Shown here piece by piece: positions 41,548 to 50,985 of a stretch of 64,000 nt of DNA (position 1 is the stretch's first letter; every line of letters begins with the position of its first letter). The stretch is from positions 124,001 to 188,000 of the forward strand of contig NZ_JABX01000006.1 of the NCBI RefSeq assembly GCF_001469165.1, given 5' to 3'. The position numbers and the translations under genes were made by a program. The notes beneath the pieces are model-generated. The model saw only the letters and a program-made list of their open reading frames with translations, had not been told where the DNA came from and made no database searches. The stretch comes from Thiohalocapsa sp. ML1. GTDB taxonomy: Bacteria > Pseudomonadota > Gammaproteobacteria > Chromatiales > Chromatiaceae.

Positions 41548-44103
41548 ATGTCCATCGCCAATTTCGTCCAGCAGGAGGTCCTGCGCCCGCGCCTGGAGCG
41601 CCATCACGTGCTGGTGGTCTACGACCCGGCGCGGCGCTGGCGCGAGGTCTGCCTCGGGCTCGCGAGCGATGCCGTGCAGGTGGTGGACGCCGGCGCGGGC
41701 AGCATCTTGGCGCGGGAAGCCGCCATGGCCTGCTGCGTGCGGCTCGGCCGGCCGGGCAACCCGGTGCAGGGGCTCCTGGTGTACGTGCCGGCGGCGCGGC
41801 CGGCGACGGACGAGGCGCGGCAGCGCGACCCGTTTTCCATCTACGAGGCCGCCGGCGCGGTGTTTCCGGACGGCGACGGCGACAGCTATCTGGATCTTTG
41901 CCTCAAGGCCAAGCCGGATCACAAGACCGCGCTCAGGCGGGTCTTCGCGGATGATCCCGAGCCCGGCTTCGCGATCGTCGATGCCGTGGGCGGCGGCGTC
42001 GGCTGGCCGCGGCTGCGCGGGCTGCTTGAGGTCGAGTCGAGCCGTGACGTGCTGATGGCCCTGCTGGCGCCGAACGATGCCCAGGAGGCGGCACTCAAGC
42101 AGGACGATACCTGGGTGGCGGAGGCCAAGGAGCTGTTCCTGTCCGCGCTCGGGCTCAAGCTCAAGACCCGCGCCAAGCACTGGTCCACGATTGCCGCGGA
42201 GTTGTGGCGCTTCCTGCTGTTCAGCGAGTTTGTGCTCGATCTGCCCGGTGCGTCGGCGGCTGCGGAGGCCGACCCGCATGGCCTGCCGGCGGCGCTGGCG
42301 GAGGTGCCCAGGGCGCCGGCGGCGGCCCGGCCGTTGGTGGAGGATCTGTGTGCGCGCCTGCGCGGCAACGAGCGCACGCGCCAGCTCTACATGGACCGCG
42401 CCGAGGTGGTCGAGGGCCCGGAAGGTCTGAATCTCCGCGCGCTCTGCGCCGATATGCCGGACCCGGGGGTGCGCGACACCTTCGAGTTTGAGGAGCGGAC
42501 CTTCCTGCGCCAAGCCGTGGCCGCGCTGGCGGCGGACGAGCCGGACCGGGTGCGCGCCATCGTCCAGCGTCAGGCGGGCTCCGTCTGGGCCGGGCGGGGC
42601 GAGCAGCAGGCGCACTGGGGGCTGGTGGCCGCGGCGCTGCAGCTCACGGAGACCTGCGACGACTGCGAGCGCGAGCTGCCGGCGCACACCCGCTCCATGG
42701 CGGCGCTCATCGACTTCTATGTCACGCGGCTGCGCGAGGTGGATCGCTGCCAGCGGGAGCTGGAGCAGGCGGCGGGCGATGTGCTGGACCTGGACGGCAG
42801 CATGGATGCCCTGATCGAGCAGGCGCGCCGGCGTTACCGCAAGCTCGCCGAGCAACTGCAGTCGGTCTTCACCAAGCATCTGGAAACCGAGGGCTGGCCG
42901 CCGGCCGGCCGCCTGGCGAACGCCGATGTGTTCGATCGCTGCGTCGCGCCGGCGCTCGGCCAAAGCGGGCGGCGGGTGGCGCTGTTTCTGGTGGATGCGC
43001 TGCGCTATGAGCTGGGTGTCGCGCTGCAACGGCAGCTTGCGGAGGACGAGCCGGTGGAGCTGCTGGCGGCCGCGGCGCAGCTACCGACCATCACGTCGGT
43101 CGGCATGGCGAGCCTGTTGCCGGGCGCCGGGTCGCGGCTGCGCCTCGCCCGCGTCGATAACGCCCCCGTGCCGATGCTCGGCGACACGCCCGTCGGAAAC
43201 CTGGCGCAGCGCCTGGACGTGCTGCGCAAGCGCTTCGGCGACCGCTTCGAGGCGGTGAAGTTGACGGAATTCGCGCGCGGCAAGGCGAAGCTGCCGGCGC
43301 ACATCGACCTGCTGGTGCTGCGCAGCGTCGAGATCGACCATCACCTGGAGAGCGACGCCGAGAACACGCTGAAGCTCATCCACGACACGCTGAAGCGCAT
43401 CCGCGTTGCGCTGCATCGGCTGCGGCAGGCGGGCTTTCATGAGGCGGTGATCGCGGCCGATCATGGCTTTTTCCTGAATGCGCAGGCCGGGCCTGGCGAT
43501 GTCTGCGCCAAGCCGCCGGGGGACTGGGTCAGCGTGCATGAGCGCTGCCTGCTCGGCGCCGGCCGGGGCGACGCGAGCCACGTGCTGCTCAGCGCGGATA
43601 AGGCGGGCATCCGCGGGGACTTTCCGCAGCTCGCGGTGCCGCGCAGCCTGGCGCCGTATCGGGCGGGGCTGTTGTACTTCCACGGCGGCGCCTCCTTGCA
43701 GGAGGCATTGGTGCCGGTGCTGACCCTCAAGCTCACGCCCGTGGCACCGCCGCCGGCGCAAGCGGCCGTGAAGCTCCGCTACAGGCGCGGTGCCAAGCGC
43801 ATTACGACGCGGTTGCCGGTGGTGGAGGTGCTGGTGGAGGCGAAAGACCTGTTCGCGGCCGTGGCGGATTTCGAGATCCTGCTGGAGGCGCACGACGGGC
43901 AGGGCAACGTGGTGGGCGAGGCCAAGGCCGGTGGACCGGTGAATCCGGCCACGGGTACCCTGGTCTTGCAGCCGGGGCAGAGCCAACAGGTGACCATCCG
44001 CATGCAGTTGGAGTTCGAGGGCGGGTTCCGGCTGAAGGCGCTGAACCCGACGACGCTCGAAACCTACGACGAGCTGGCGCTGGAGACCGATTACTCGGTG
44101 TAA
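41548..44103 (+). CDS. pglZ: BREX alkaline-phosphatase-superfamily protein PglZ (851 aa)
   Basis: The opening MSIANFVQQEVLRPRLERHHVLVVYDPARRW is typical. The core phosphatase-like region begins RRVALFLVDALRYELGVALQ at about residue 475 and includes TSVGMASLLPGAG, then EAVIAADHGFFLN and a C-terminal Ig-like region. Length fits. PglZ binds a metal and is required for BREX together with PglX and BrxC. The stop is 6 bases before brxL. Confidence 0.95.
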   Translation: MSIANFVQQEVLRPRLERHHVLVVYDPARRWREVCLGLASDAVQVVDAGAGSILAREAAMACCVRLGRPGNPVQGLLVYVPAARPATDEARQRDPFSIYEAAGAVFPDGDGDSYLDLCLKAKPDHKTALRRVFADDPEPGFAIVDAVGGGVGWPRLRGLLEVESSRDVLMALLAPNDAQEAALKQDDTWVAEAKELFLSALGLKLKTRAKHWSTIAAELWRFLLFSEFVLDLPGASAAAEADPHGLPAALAEVPRAPAAARPLVEDLCARLRGNERTRQLYMDRAEVVEGPEGLNLRALCADMPDPGVRDTFEFEERTFLRQAVAALAADEPDRVRAIVQRQAGSVWAGRGEQQAHWGLVAAALQLTETCDDCERELPAHTRSMAALIDFYVTRLREVDRCQRELEQAAGDVLDLDGSMDALIEQARRRYRKLAEQLQSVFTKHLETEGWPPAGRLANADVFDRCVAPALGQSGRRVALFLVDALRYELGVALQRQLAEDEPVELLAAAAQLPTITSVGMASLLPGAGSRLRLARVDNAPVPMLGDTPVGNLAQRLDVLRKRFGDRFEAVKLTEFARGKAKLPAHIDLLVLRSVEIDHHLESDAENTLKLIHDTLKRIRVALHRLRQAGFHEAVIAADHGFFLNAQAGPGDVCAKPPGDWVSVHERCLLGAGRGDASHVLLSADKAGIRGDFPQLAVPRSLAPYRAGLLYFHGGASLQEALVPVLTLKLTPVAPPPAQAAVKLRYRRGAKRITTRLPVVEVLVEAKDLFAAVADFEILLEAHDGQGNVVGEAKAGGPVNPATGTLVLQPGQSQQVTIRMQLEFEGGFRLKALNPTTLETYDELALETDYSV

Positions 44104-44109
44104 CGCTGC

Positions 44110-46272
44110 ATGAGCAAGCCGACCGAAGCCGCGGAGGCGCAGGATGCGCTGGACCGCAAGCTGAACGAGGTCTTCGCGGGCAAGGTCGTTCGCAAGGATC
44201 TGCTGCACCGCATCAAGAAGGGCACCAATGTGCCCACCTTCGTGCTGGAGTTCCTGCTCGCGCGCTACTGCGCCAGCGACGAGCCCGCGGAGATCGCCGC
44301 CGGCATGGAGGCCGTGCTGGCGACGCTGCAAGAGAACTACGTCCGCCCGGATGAAGCCAACGCCGCGCAGTCCCGCGTCGCCACCCGGGGCAAGCACCGC
44401 TTCATCGACAAGGTGCACGTGCGCTACATCGAGAAGGAGAAGCGCCACTGGGCGGCGCTGGAGAACTTCGCCTCCCAGCGCATCGCCATCGGCGAGCGGT
44501 TCTATCGCGACAACGAGCGGCTGCTGGAAGGCGGCATCTGGGCGGAGGTGGTGGTCGCCCACAACGACGTGGACGCCGACAACTATGCCTTCTACGTGGA
44601 GGACCTGAGCCCGATTCAGCTCAGCCGTTTCAACTTCGAGCGCTATGGCGAGGGTCGCGCCGCGTTCACTCGGGACGAGTGGCTGGATGTTGTCCTGCGC
44701 TCCGTCGGCTTGGAGCCGACGCGGCTCGACCGGCGGCGCAAGCTGCATTTCATCGCGCGCCTGGCGCCGCTGGTGGAGGCCAACTTCAATTTCATCGAGC
44801 TTGGCCCGCGCGGCACCGGCAAGTCCTACTTCTTCAGCGAGTTCTCACCCTATTCGACCCTGATCAGCGGCGGCCAGGCCACCAAGGCGGTGCTGTTCTA
44901 CAACAACGCCCGCAGCAAGATCGGCCTGGTGGGCTTCTGGGATACGGTGGCCTTCGACGAGGTGGGCGGCATCAAGGTCAAGGATCCGGACACCATCCAG
45001 ATCTTGAAGGACTATATGGCCAATGGCCGCTTTTCGCGCGGCGTCGAGGTCATCGCCGATGCCAGCATGGCCTTTGTCGGCAACATCGACCAGTCGATAC
45101 AGCAGATTGTCAACTCCACGGAGTACGACCTGTTTCTGCCGCTGCCGCCGCAGTTCGACTTGGCGGTGATGGACCGCTTCGCGTGCTATCTGCCGGGCTG
45201 GGAGATGCCGAAGACGGCCAGCGCCTATCTCACCAACCGCTACGGCCTGATCACCGATTATCTCGCGGAGGCCTTCCACTACCAGCTCAAGCACACCAAC
45301 CGTTACGAGGAGGTCAGCCAGCGCATCCGGCTCGGCGGCAACGTCGAGGGCCGCGATGAGAAGGGCATCAAGAAGACCGTCAGCGCCTTGCTGAAGATCC
45401 TCCACCCGGTGGCGCCGCCGAGCGAGCAGGAGCTCGACGAGTATGTCGCCTACGCCGTGGAAGGCCGCCGGCGCATCAAGGAGCAGATGAACAAGCGCAA
45501 GCCGGATGACGAGTTTGCGCGCATCGATCTGACCTATTTCGACGCCGGCGGGAACGAGGTCAAGGTGTACTGCCCTGAGACCCGCAATGCGCCCGCGACG
45601 CTGGAGCCGATGCGGCGGCGTTTGCACGAAGCATCGGCGGACGCGGAGCCGGCATCCGAGTCTGCGCCGGCAGTCCCGCCGGCGGACGCGGTCGCAGCCG
45701 CCCATGCACCCGCTCCCAACCCCGAGGACGCCGTGCCGCCGCAGAGCGGCGAGGCATCTACTCCCACCCGGGGGCCGCTGCAGGAACAGCACTTCACCAT
45801 CTACTACGGCGCCACCGGCTACACCTACGAGTCCATTTTGGGGCCGTATCTTGCCGGCGCCAACGCGGTCGAGATCGAAGACCCGTACATCCGCGCGCGC
45901 CACCAGATCGGGAACTTCGTGCGCTTCTGCGAAGCGGCGGTGAAGCAGCCCGGGCTGCGCCGAATCACGCTGACGACGAGCTATGACGAGCACACCGATG
46001 TGAAGGCCCTGCACGAGGCAATGGAAGCTCTGAAGCAGAGCCTGCTGGAGCTGGACGTGGTGCTGGACGTGCGCATCAACGAGCATCTGCACGACCGCGA
46101 GATCCGCCTGGATAACGGCTGGTGCATCAAGATCGGCCGCGGGCTGGACTTCTACCAGAAGCCGGACGGCCGACACGTGATCGGCGCGACCGATTTCAGC
46201 CTGCGGCCGTGTCTGGAAACCAAGGTGGACATCTATCGGCGGGGGTCCGACAAGGGTCACCCGGCGTCGTGA
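44110..46272 (+). CDS. brxL: BREX AAA+ protein BrxL (Lon-like) (720 aa)
   Basis: The sequence LNEVFAGKVVRKDLLHRIKKG starts the DNA-binding N-terminal region, with FLLARYC. Walker A is GPRGTGKSY at about 233-241 and Walker B DTVAFDEVGG near 280. A linker rich in Ala and Pro is followed from about residue 555 by HFTIYYGATGYTYESIL and the MIT-C-type domain. BrxL is a ring-forming DNA-binding ATPase that closes type 1 BREX loci. It ends 58 bases before a strong terminator. Confidence 0.95.
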   Translation: MSKPTEAAEAQDALDRKLNEVFAGKVVRKDLLHRIKKGTNVPTFVLEFLLARYCASDEPAEIAAGMEAVLATLQENYVRPDEANAAQSRVATRGKHRFIDKVHVRYIEKEKRHWAALENFASQRIAIGERFYRDNERLLEGGIWAEVVVAHNDVDADNYAFYVEDLSPIQLSRFNFERYGEGRAAFTRDEWLDVVLRSVGLEPTRLDRRRKLHFIARLAPLVEANFNFIELGPRGTGKSYFFSEFSPYSTLISGGQATKAVLFYNNARSKIGLVGFWDTVAFDEVGGIKVKDPDTIQILKDYMANGRFSRGVEVIADASMAFVGNIDQSIQQIVNSTEYDLFLPLPPQFDLAVMDRFACYLPGWEMPKTASAYLTNRYGLITDYLAEAFHYQLKHTNRYEEVSQRIRLGGNVEGRDEKGIKKTVSALLKILHPVAPPSEQELDEYVAYAVEGRRRIKEQMNKRKPDDEFARIDLTYFDAGGNEVKVYCPETRNAPATLEPMRRRLHEASADAEPASESAPAVPPADAVAAAHAPAPNPEDAVPPQSGEASTPTRGPLQEQHFTIYYGATGYTYESILGPYLAGANAVEIEDPYIRARHQIGNFVRFCEAAVKQPGLRRITLTTSYDEHTDVKALHEAMEALKQSLLELDVVLDVRINEHLHDREIRLDNGWCIKIGRGLDFYQKPDGRHVIGATDFSLRPCLETKVDIYRRGSDKGHPAS

Positions 46273-46330
46273 CGCCTGTCCATGCGGCAGCGTGGCTCGG
46301 GCCCGATATGGGCCCCGGATGGGCCCGCAC

Positions 46331-46357
46331 AAAAAAGCCGGCCCGATGCCGGCTTTT
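46331..46357. terminator. Bidirectional rho-independent terminator (brxL / tRNA-Val)
   Basis: AAAAAA, GCCGGC, loop CCGAT, GCCGGC, TTTT. The T-tract serves the plus strand after brxL and the A-tract gives a U-tract to tRNA-Val on the minus strand. Confidence 0.85.
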
Positions 46358-46373
46358 AAGTGCTTGATTAGAC

Positions 46374-46448
46374 TGGTGGGCGCGGCTGGGTTCGAACCAG
46401 CGACCCCTGCCGTGTGAAGACAGTGCTCTCCCACTGAGCTACGCGCCC
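46374..46448 (-). tRNA. tRNA-Val (anticodon CAC)
   Basis: The reverse complement folds into a full cloverleaf: acceptor GGGCGCG / CGCGCCC, D arm GCTC..GAGC, anticodon stem CTGTC / GGCAG with loop TTCACAC, T arm GCTGG-TTCGAAC-CCAGC, and an encoded CCA. The loop gives anticodon CAC, reading GUG (Val). It directly borders the BREX locus. Confidence 0.95.
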
Positions 46449-46637
46449 GAAGCCGCGAAGAATAGCCCGTAGCGTGGGGATGGTCAACGCTCGGGACTGG
46501 CGCCGAACCTGGTGCCGAAACTGGCGCCGATCGAGCGCCGACGCGCTTGGGCGGCCAAGGTGGCGTCGCGGCGGCGGACAAGGCGCTATGCTGCGCAATC
46601 CAAGCCAAGACGCTGATTTGAGTCGGTACGCGCCACG

Positions 46638-48872
46638 ATGCCCGCGCCTGCCCCCGATGCTGCCGGCCATGAGCCCGGCGCCACGCCGCTGGAGCGCCTC
46701 GCGGGCGCCGTGGAGCGCGTCACCTTCCACAGCCCGGAGAGCGGCTTTTGCGTGCTCCGGCTCAAGGTGCGCGGCGCGCGCGACCTGGTGACGCTGACCG
46801 GGCAGGCGGCGAGCGTGACGGCCGGGGAGTACGTGGAGGCGGACGGCTGGTGGGTGAACGATCGCAAGCACGGGCTCCAGTTCAAGGCGCGGCAGCTCAC
46901 GGTGATCCCGCCGAGCACGCTGGACGGCATCGAGCGCTATCTCGGCTCCGGCATGGTCAAGGGCATTGGGCCGCATTTCGCGCGGACTCTGGTGCGCGCC
47001 TTCGGCGAGCGGGTGTTCGATGTCATCGAGGACAACCCGGAGCAGCTCTTGACGCTGCCCGGCATCGGCCCGAAGCGCCAGCGGCGAGTCACCGACGCCT
47101 GGGCGGAGCAGAAGGTGATCCGCGGGATCATGGTCTTTCTGCAGTCGCACGGCGTCGGCACCGCGCGGGCGGTGCGCATCTACAAGACCTACGGGGACGA
47201 GGCCGTCGAGCGGGTGCGCGAGAACCCGTACCGGCTCGCGCTGGACATCCACGGCATCGGCTTCAAGACCGCGGACCAGATCGCGCAGCGGCTCGGCATC
47301 CCGCTGGACTCACCCATGCGTGCCGGCGCCGGCGTGCGTCACGTGCTGCAGGAGATCGCCGGTGAGGGCCACTGCGCGGCCTTTCTGGACCTGCTAACGG
47401 CGAAGGCGGCGACGCTGCTCGGCATCCCGCCGCCCATCGTCACGCAGGCCATTGCAGCCGAGATCGCCGCGGAGAACCTGGTCGCCGAGACCATCGATGA
47501 GCGCCCGGCGGTGCTGCTCGCGAGCTTGCAGCGCGCCGAGGTGGGCATCGCCCGCGGCGTCGCGCGCCTGACCCGGGACCCAACTCCCTGGGGCTGTATC
47601 GACGCGGACAAGGCGCTCGGTTGGGTGGAGGGCCAGACCGGGCTCGCGCTGTCGGCGTCGCAGCGCGCGGCCATCGCCACCGCCATCAACGGCAAGCTCA
47701 CCATCGTGACCGGCGGCCCCGGCGTCGGTAAGACCACGGTGGTCAAGGCCATCCTGCGCATCCTGCTGGCCAAGGGAGTGGATGTGCGGCTGTGCGCGCC
47801 CACCGGGCGTGCCGCCAAGCGCCTGGCGGAGCTGACCGGGCGGGAGGCCAAGACCATCCACCGGCTGCTGGAATTCGACCCGCAGGCGATGGCCTTCAAG
47901 CGCGACCAGTACAGCCCGCTCCCGACGGATTTGGTGGTCTGCGACGAGGTGTCCATGGTGGATACGGCGCTGCTGAACCAGCTCCTGCGCGCGGTGCCGA
48001 CGGCGGCCGCGGTGCTCTTGGTCGGTGATGTGGACCAACTGCCGTCGGTCGGGCCGGGCGCGGTGCTCGCGGATCTGATCGGCTCCGGCCAGATCGCCAC
48101 GGTGCGGCTGACGGAGGTGTTTCGGCAGGCGGCGGCGTCGCGCATCGTGGTCAATGCGCACCGGATCAATCAGGGCCAGCGCCCCGAGGTGCCCGCGGAC
48201 GCGGCCGACAGCGACTTCTATCTCATCCGCTGCGAGACCCCGGAGCAGGTGCAGGAGCGCCTGCTGCGGGCGGTGTCGGAGCGCATCCCGGCGCGCTTCG
48301 GGCTGGACCCGATCCGCGACATCCAGGTGCTGACCCCGATGAACCGCGGCGGCCTCGGCGCGCGGGCGCTCAACGTGGCGCTGCAAGCGCTGCTGAACCC
48401 GAGCGCCCAGCCGCGCATTCAGCGCTTCGGCTGGACCTACGCGCCGGGGGACAAGGTGATCCAGCTCGTGAACAACTACGACAAGGAGGTCTTCAACGGC
48501 GACATCGGCCGCGTTGCCGCCATCGATACCGAAGAGGGGCTGCTGCAGCTCGACTTCGACGGTCGCCGGCTGGAGTACGAGCAGGGCGAGCTGGATGAGA
48601 TCGCGCTCGCCTACGCCACCACGGTGCACAAGGCCCAGGGCTCCGAGTACCCCGCGGTGGTCATCCCGCTCGCGATGCAGCACTTCACGCTGCTGCAGCG
48701 CAACCTGCTCTACACCGCCGTGACCCGCGGCAAGCGCCTGGTGGTACTCATCGCCGAGCCCCGGGCGCTCAACATGGCGGTGCACCGCACCGGCGCCGGG
48801 CGGCTCACGCGGCTGCGCCAGCGGCTCTGCGAGGAGCAGGTGCCGGAGGGGCAGGGGCGGCTGGGGCTGTAG
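46638..48872 (+). CDS. recD2: RecD2-type SF1B helicase (744 aa)
   Basis: The N-terminal OB-like and helix-hairpin-helix region contains LPGIGPKRQRR and IHGIGFKTADQIA. Walker A is VTGGPGVGKTTV at about 358, followed by LCAPTGRAAKRL, Walker B VVCDEVSMVD, and late motifs YATTVHKAQGSEYPAV and LLYTAVTRGKR. This is the complete motif set of RecD2/YrrC helicases, which act outside RecBCD in organisms lacking RecBC or alongside them. The length fits. The gene is separated from tRNA-Val by 189 bases. Confidence 0.92.
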   Translation: MPAPAPDAAGHEPGATPLERLAGAVERVTFHSPESGFCVLRLKVRGARDLVTLTGQAASVTAGEYVEADGWWVNDRKHGLQFKARQLTVIPPSTLDGIERYLGSGMVKGIGPHFARTLVRAFGERVFDVIEDNPEQLLTLPGIGPKRQRRVTDAWAEQKVIRGIMVFLQSHGVGTARAVRIYKTYGDEAVERVRENPYRLALDIHGIGFKTADQIAQRLGIPLDSPMRAGAGVRHVLQEIAGEGHCAAFLDLLTAKAATLLGIPPPIVTQAIAAEIAAENLVAETIDERPAVLLASLQRAEVGIARGVARLTRDPTPWGCIDADKALGWVEGQTGLALSASQRAAIATAINGKLTIVTGGPGVGKTTVVKAILRILLAKGVDVRLCAPTGRAAKRLAELTGREAKTIHRLLEFDPQAMAFKRDQYSPLPTDLVVCDEVSMVDTALLNQLLRAVPTAAAVLLVGDVDQLPSVGPGAVLADLIGSGQIATVRLTEVFRQAAASRIVVNAHRINQGQRPEVPADAADSDFYLIRCETPEQVQERLLRAVSERIPARFGLDPIRDIQVLTPMNRGGLGARALNVALQALLNPSAQPRIQRFGWTYAPGDKVIQLVNNYDKEVFNGDIGRVAAIDTEEGLLQLDFDGRRLEYEQGELDEIALAYATTVHKAQGSEYPAVVIPLAMQHFTLLQRNLLYTAVTRGKRLVVLIAEPRALNMAVHRTGAGRLTRLRQRLCEEQVPEGQGRLGL

Positions 48873-48889
48873 CGCTGCTCTGCCCCCGG

Positions 48890-49065
48890 GTACGCCGGCT
48901 TCAGCCGGCCCCCGGGTACGCCGGCTTCAGCCGGCCTCTGGGTACGCCGGCTTCAGCCGGCCTCTGGGTACGCCGGCTTCAGCCGGCCTCTGGGTACGCC
49001 GGCTTCAGCCGGCCTCTGGGTACGCCGGCTTCAGCCGGCTTGGCTTCAGCCGGCCGCTGGGTCCG
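48890..49065 (+). repeat. REP array, left of the RAYT gene
   Basis: Six units of GTACGCCGGCTTCAGCCGGC start at 48890, 48916, 48942, 48968, 48994 and 49020, an exact 26-base period, and a degenerate partial unit follows to 49065. Each unit is a GTAC tetranucleotide then a 7-bp hairpin (GCCGGCT / AGCCGGC, loop TC), the layout of REP elements. Confidence 0.9.
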
Positions 49066-49071
49066 CGGACC

Positions 49072-49647
49072 TCAGCCCACACCCCGCCGCCGCGCACTCC
49101 CGAACGGCCAATCCTCCGCCCGCGCCACCAACCCCGCCTTTACCGGATTGCGTTCGACATACCGCACCACTGCGGCCAAATGTCCATCGTCGCGAATGTA
49201 GCGGTCGTAGTAATCCCGCTCCCAGAACGCCCCGCTGCGCCCAATCAGCAGATTCGCGGCCCGTGCCGTCGGCCCCTTCCAGGACCGCACGACATCCGCC
49301 AGCGCGACAGCCGGCAGGGTCTCGATGACCACGTGCAGGTGGTTCGGCATCACCACCCAGGCCAACAGCCGGTAGTGCTCGCCGTCGCCGGCCAGCAGCG
49401 CGTCCTCGACCAGCGCGCCGATGTCGGCGCGGCGCAGCCAGCAGGCGCCGTGACCGGCGTCCAGCAGGTCCTCCAGACGCCGGCGGCGGGCGACGTCGTC
49501 GTGCTCGGTCTCGGCCATCAGCCGCAGCAGGGTGGCGCGGGGCATGGAGTCGCCGAGATGCGTGGTGACGGATTGCACCAGGCCCGGCGTATTCAGATGC
49601 GGGTGATAGCCACGGGAGTACCAGCCGGTGGGGGATGTGGTCGGCAT
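49072..49647 (-). mobile_element. RAYT: REP-associated tyrosine (Y1 HUH) transposase (191 aa)
   Basis: VVMPNHLHVVIE near residue 105 is the HUH metal-binding motif and WERDYYDRYIRDDGHLAAVV near 145 holds the catalytic tyrosine, followed by RYVERNPVKAGLV, all typical of TnpA_REP. The gene start is the ATG at 49647. Arrays of REP hairpins flank it on both sides in opposite orientation, which is the expected setting for a RAYT. The protein is thought to bind and cut the GTxx-hairpin repeats. It appears intact. Confidence 0.92.
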
Positions 49648-49703
49648 CGGGCGGTGTGTCTTCGTGTTTTGTGTTGGCGGAGTGGAGATTGGGTTTGGGG
49701 GGG

Positions 49704-49865
49704 GCCGGCTGAAGCCGGCGTACCCGGGGGAAGAGCCGGCTTACCCGGGGGAAGAGCCGGCTGAAGCCGGCGTACCCAGGGGCGGGCCGGCTGAAGCCGG
49801 CGTACCCAGGGGCGGGCCGGCTGAAGCCGGCGTACCCAGGGGCGGGCCGGCTGAAGCCGGCGTAC
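49704..49865 (-). repeat. REP array, right of the RAYT gene, opposite orientation
   Basis: Five complete units, reading GCCGGCTGAAGCCGGCGTAC on the plus strand, start at 49704, 49756, 49786, 49816 and 49846; a shortened unit lies near 49735. The regular period is 30 bases instead of 26. The orientation is opposite to the left array. Confidence 0.9.
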
Positions 49866-49899
49866 CCGAAAAGACCGGCGCACTCAGGGGCCGGCTGGA

Positions 49900-50420
49900 A
49901 GCCGGCTCCACCGAGGAGGGTTCGCCAGGCGGCGCGCTCGGCCGGGGCCAGTGGCCAGTCGCAATAGCGGAATCTCCGCAGCGAGTAGAGCAGCGGGTGC
50001 TCGGGCGCCATGCGCTGGAACGCATCGCCACTCTCGTCCGCATGGGCCACCGCGGTGCGGGCGCCTGCGACGGCCGCTAACGGCCATGGCGACCCGCGCC
50101 ACCCCGGAGGATGAAAGGCGCTGCTCGCCATGGCCGTTTCCCTCACCCCGGCCCTCTCCCAGAGGGAGACTAAGGAGCGCGTTGCGCACGACTTTCATGG
50201 TAAAGCCGGCCCAGCGTGACCTCCAACTCGCTGAGGTTGCTGGCGCTGGCTGCGCCGTCCGGGCCGAGCCGCACAGCCCGAGCCCGGTGCAGCTTTCAAC
50301 TCGCTGAGGTTGCTGGCGCTGGCTGCGCCTGTTTCCAGTCCTGCTGCCGGATCTGTTCGCCAGGCCCGCCCGCATCGGCTCCACCGCCTCGGTCAGGCGG
50401 CCGAGGGCGCGCAGTGGCCG
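49900..50420 (-). pseudogene. Wrecked TPR-protein gene (C-terminal part)
   Basis: Minus-strand frames give LRALGRLTEAVEPMRAGLA (about 50345-50415), QQDWKQA in a second frame, ASNLSEL twice (in a 33-base direct repeat at 50224-50256 and 50297-50329), then VAHADESGDAFQRMAPEHPL and LYSLRRFRYCD (49930-50055). These pieces recall the C-terminus of large TPR proteins of purple sulfur bacteria. Frames change at least twice and repeats or deletions separate the pieces, so it is not functional. No intact gene lies in 49870-50424. Confidence 0.65.
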
Positions 50421-50424
50421 GCTG

Positions 50425-50985
50425 TTAGGGCAGCAGGTCGGCGACGGCGACGGCCCGGTCGCCGGGGGCGTGCAGCGGGGCGATGTGCTCGGACGCGGCG
50501 AGCACGGAGCGGCTGGCGTAGGTCTCGCCGGCGGGGTCGCGGTGGACCTCCAGCGCACCGTCGACGAGGTTGAGAATCCAGTATTCCGGGATGCCGTTGC
50601 GGGCGTACAGGGCAAGCTTGCGGGTGCGGTCGAACGCAAGGGAGCTGTCGGCGACCTCGACGATGAGCGCGGCCGTTGCCGGGTGCGCGTCGCGGTAGTC
50701 GCGGGGGCTGCCGGTGACGACGGCGATGTCGGGCTCGGGCTCGGAGTAACCGTCGATGGCGAGGGGCAGTTGGGCGCGCACCTCGAAACCCTCGCCGAAG
50801 GCGATGCGCATAGCGTCTTCGGTGAGTCGGATGCCGGTTGCGTGCCGGCTTTCCTGTGGCGCCATGTCCAGAATCTCTCCGTCCACCAGCTCGACCCGAG
50901 ACTCCGGGTGGAAGCCACCGGACTCGACGAGGCGCTCGTACTCCAGCCGAGTCCAAAGATGGGGCAGGTGCGCGGCGGCAGTCAT
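50425..50985 (-). CDS. Uma2-family PD-(D/E)xK endonuclease-like protein (186 aa)
   Basis: The opening MTAAAHLPHLWTRLEYERLV, then VELVDGEILDMAP, EPEPDIAVVTG near 85 and AALIVEVADSSLAFDRTRK near 105, followed by GIPEYWILNL, is the whole Uma2 (DUF820) pattern with Glu/Asp and ExA-type core residues. The family has the restriction-endonuclease fold and is often expanded in cyanobacteria and purple sulfur bacteria; its function is unclear. It lies 139 bases after folE on the same strand. Confidence 0.9.
   Translation of the reverse strand: MTAAAHLPHLWTRLEYERLVESGGFHPESRVELVDGEILDMAPQESRHATGIRLTEDAMRIAFGEGFEVRAQLPLAIDGYSEPEPDIAVVTGSPRDYRDAHPATAALIVEVADSSLAFDRTRKLALYARNGIPEYWILNLVDGALEVHRDPAGETYASRSVLAASEHIAPLHAPGDRAVAVADLLP

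Noticed and set aside
46374-46448. tRNA-Val as a proven integration site
   Set aside because: No direct repeat of the tRNA 3' end and no integrase is seen in the window, so an att site cannot be claimed.
48890-49865. CRISPR array
   Set aside because: The regular 26- and 30-base periods come from repeats with short constant linkers. There are no unique spacers and no cas genes; they are REP elements around a RAYT.
49046-50146. A 366-codon minus-strand gene
   Set aside because: It reads through the REP array as a repeated GYAGFSRPAP peptide, and its start is the ruined TPR gene.
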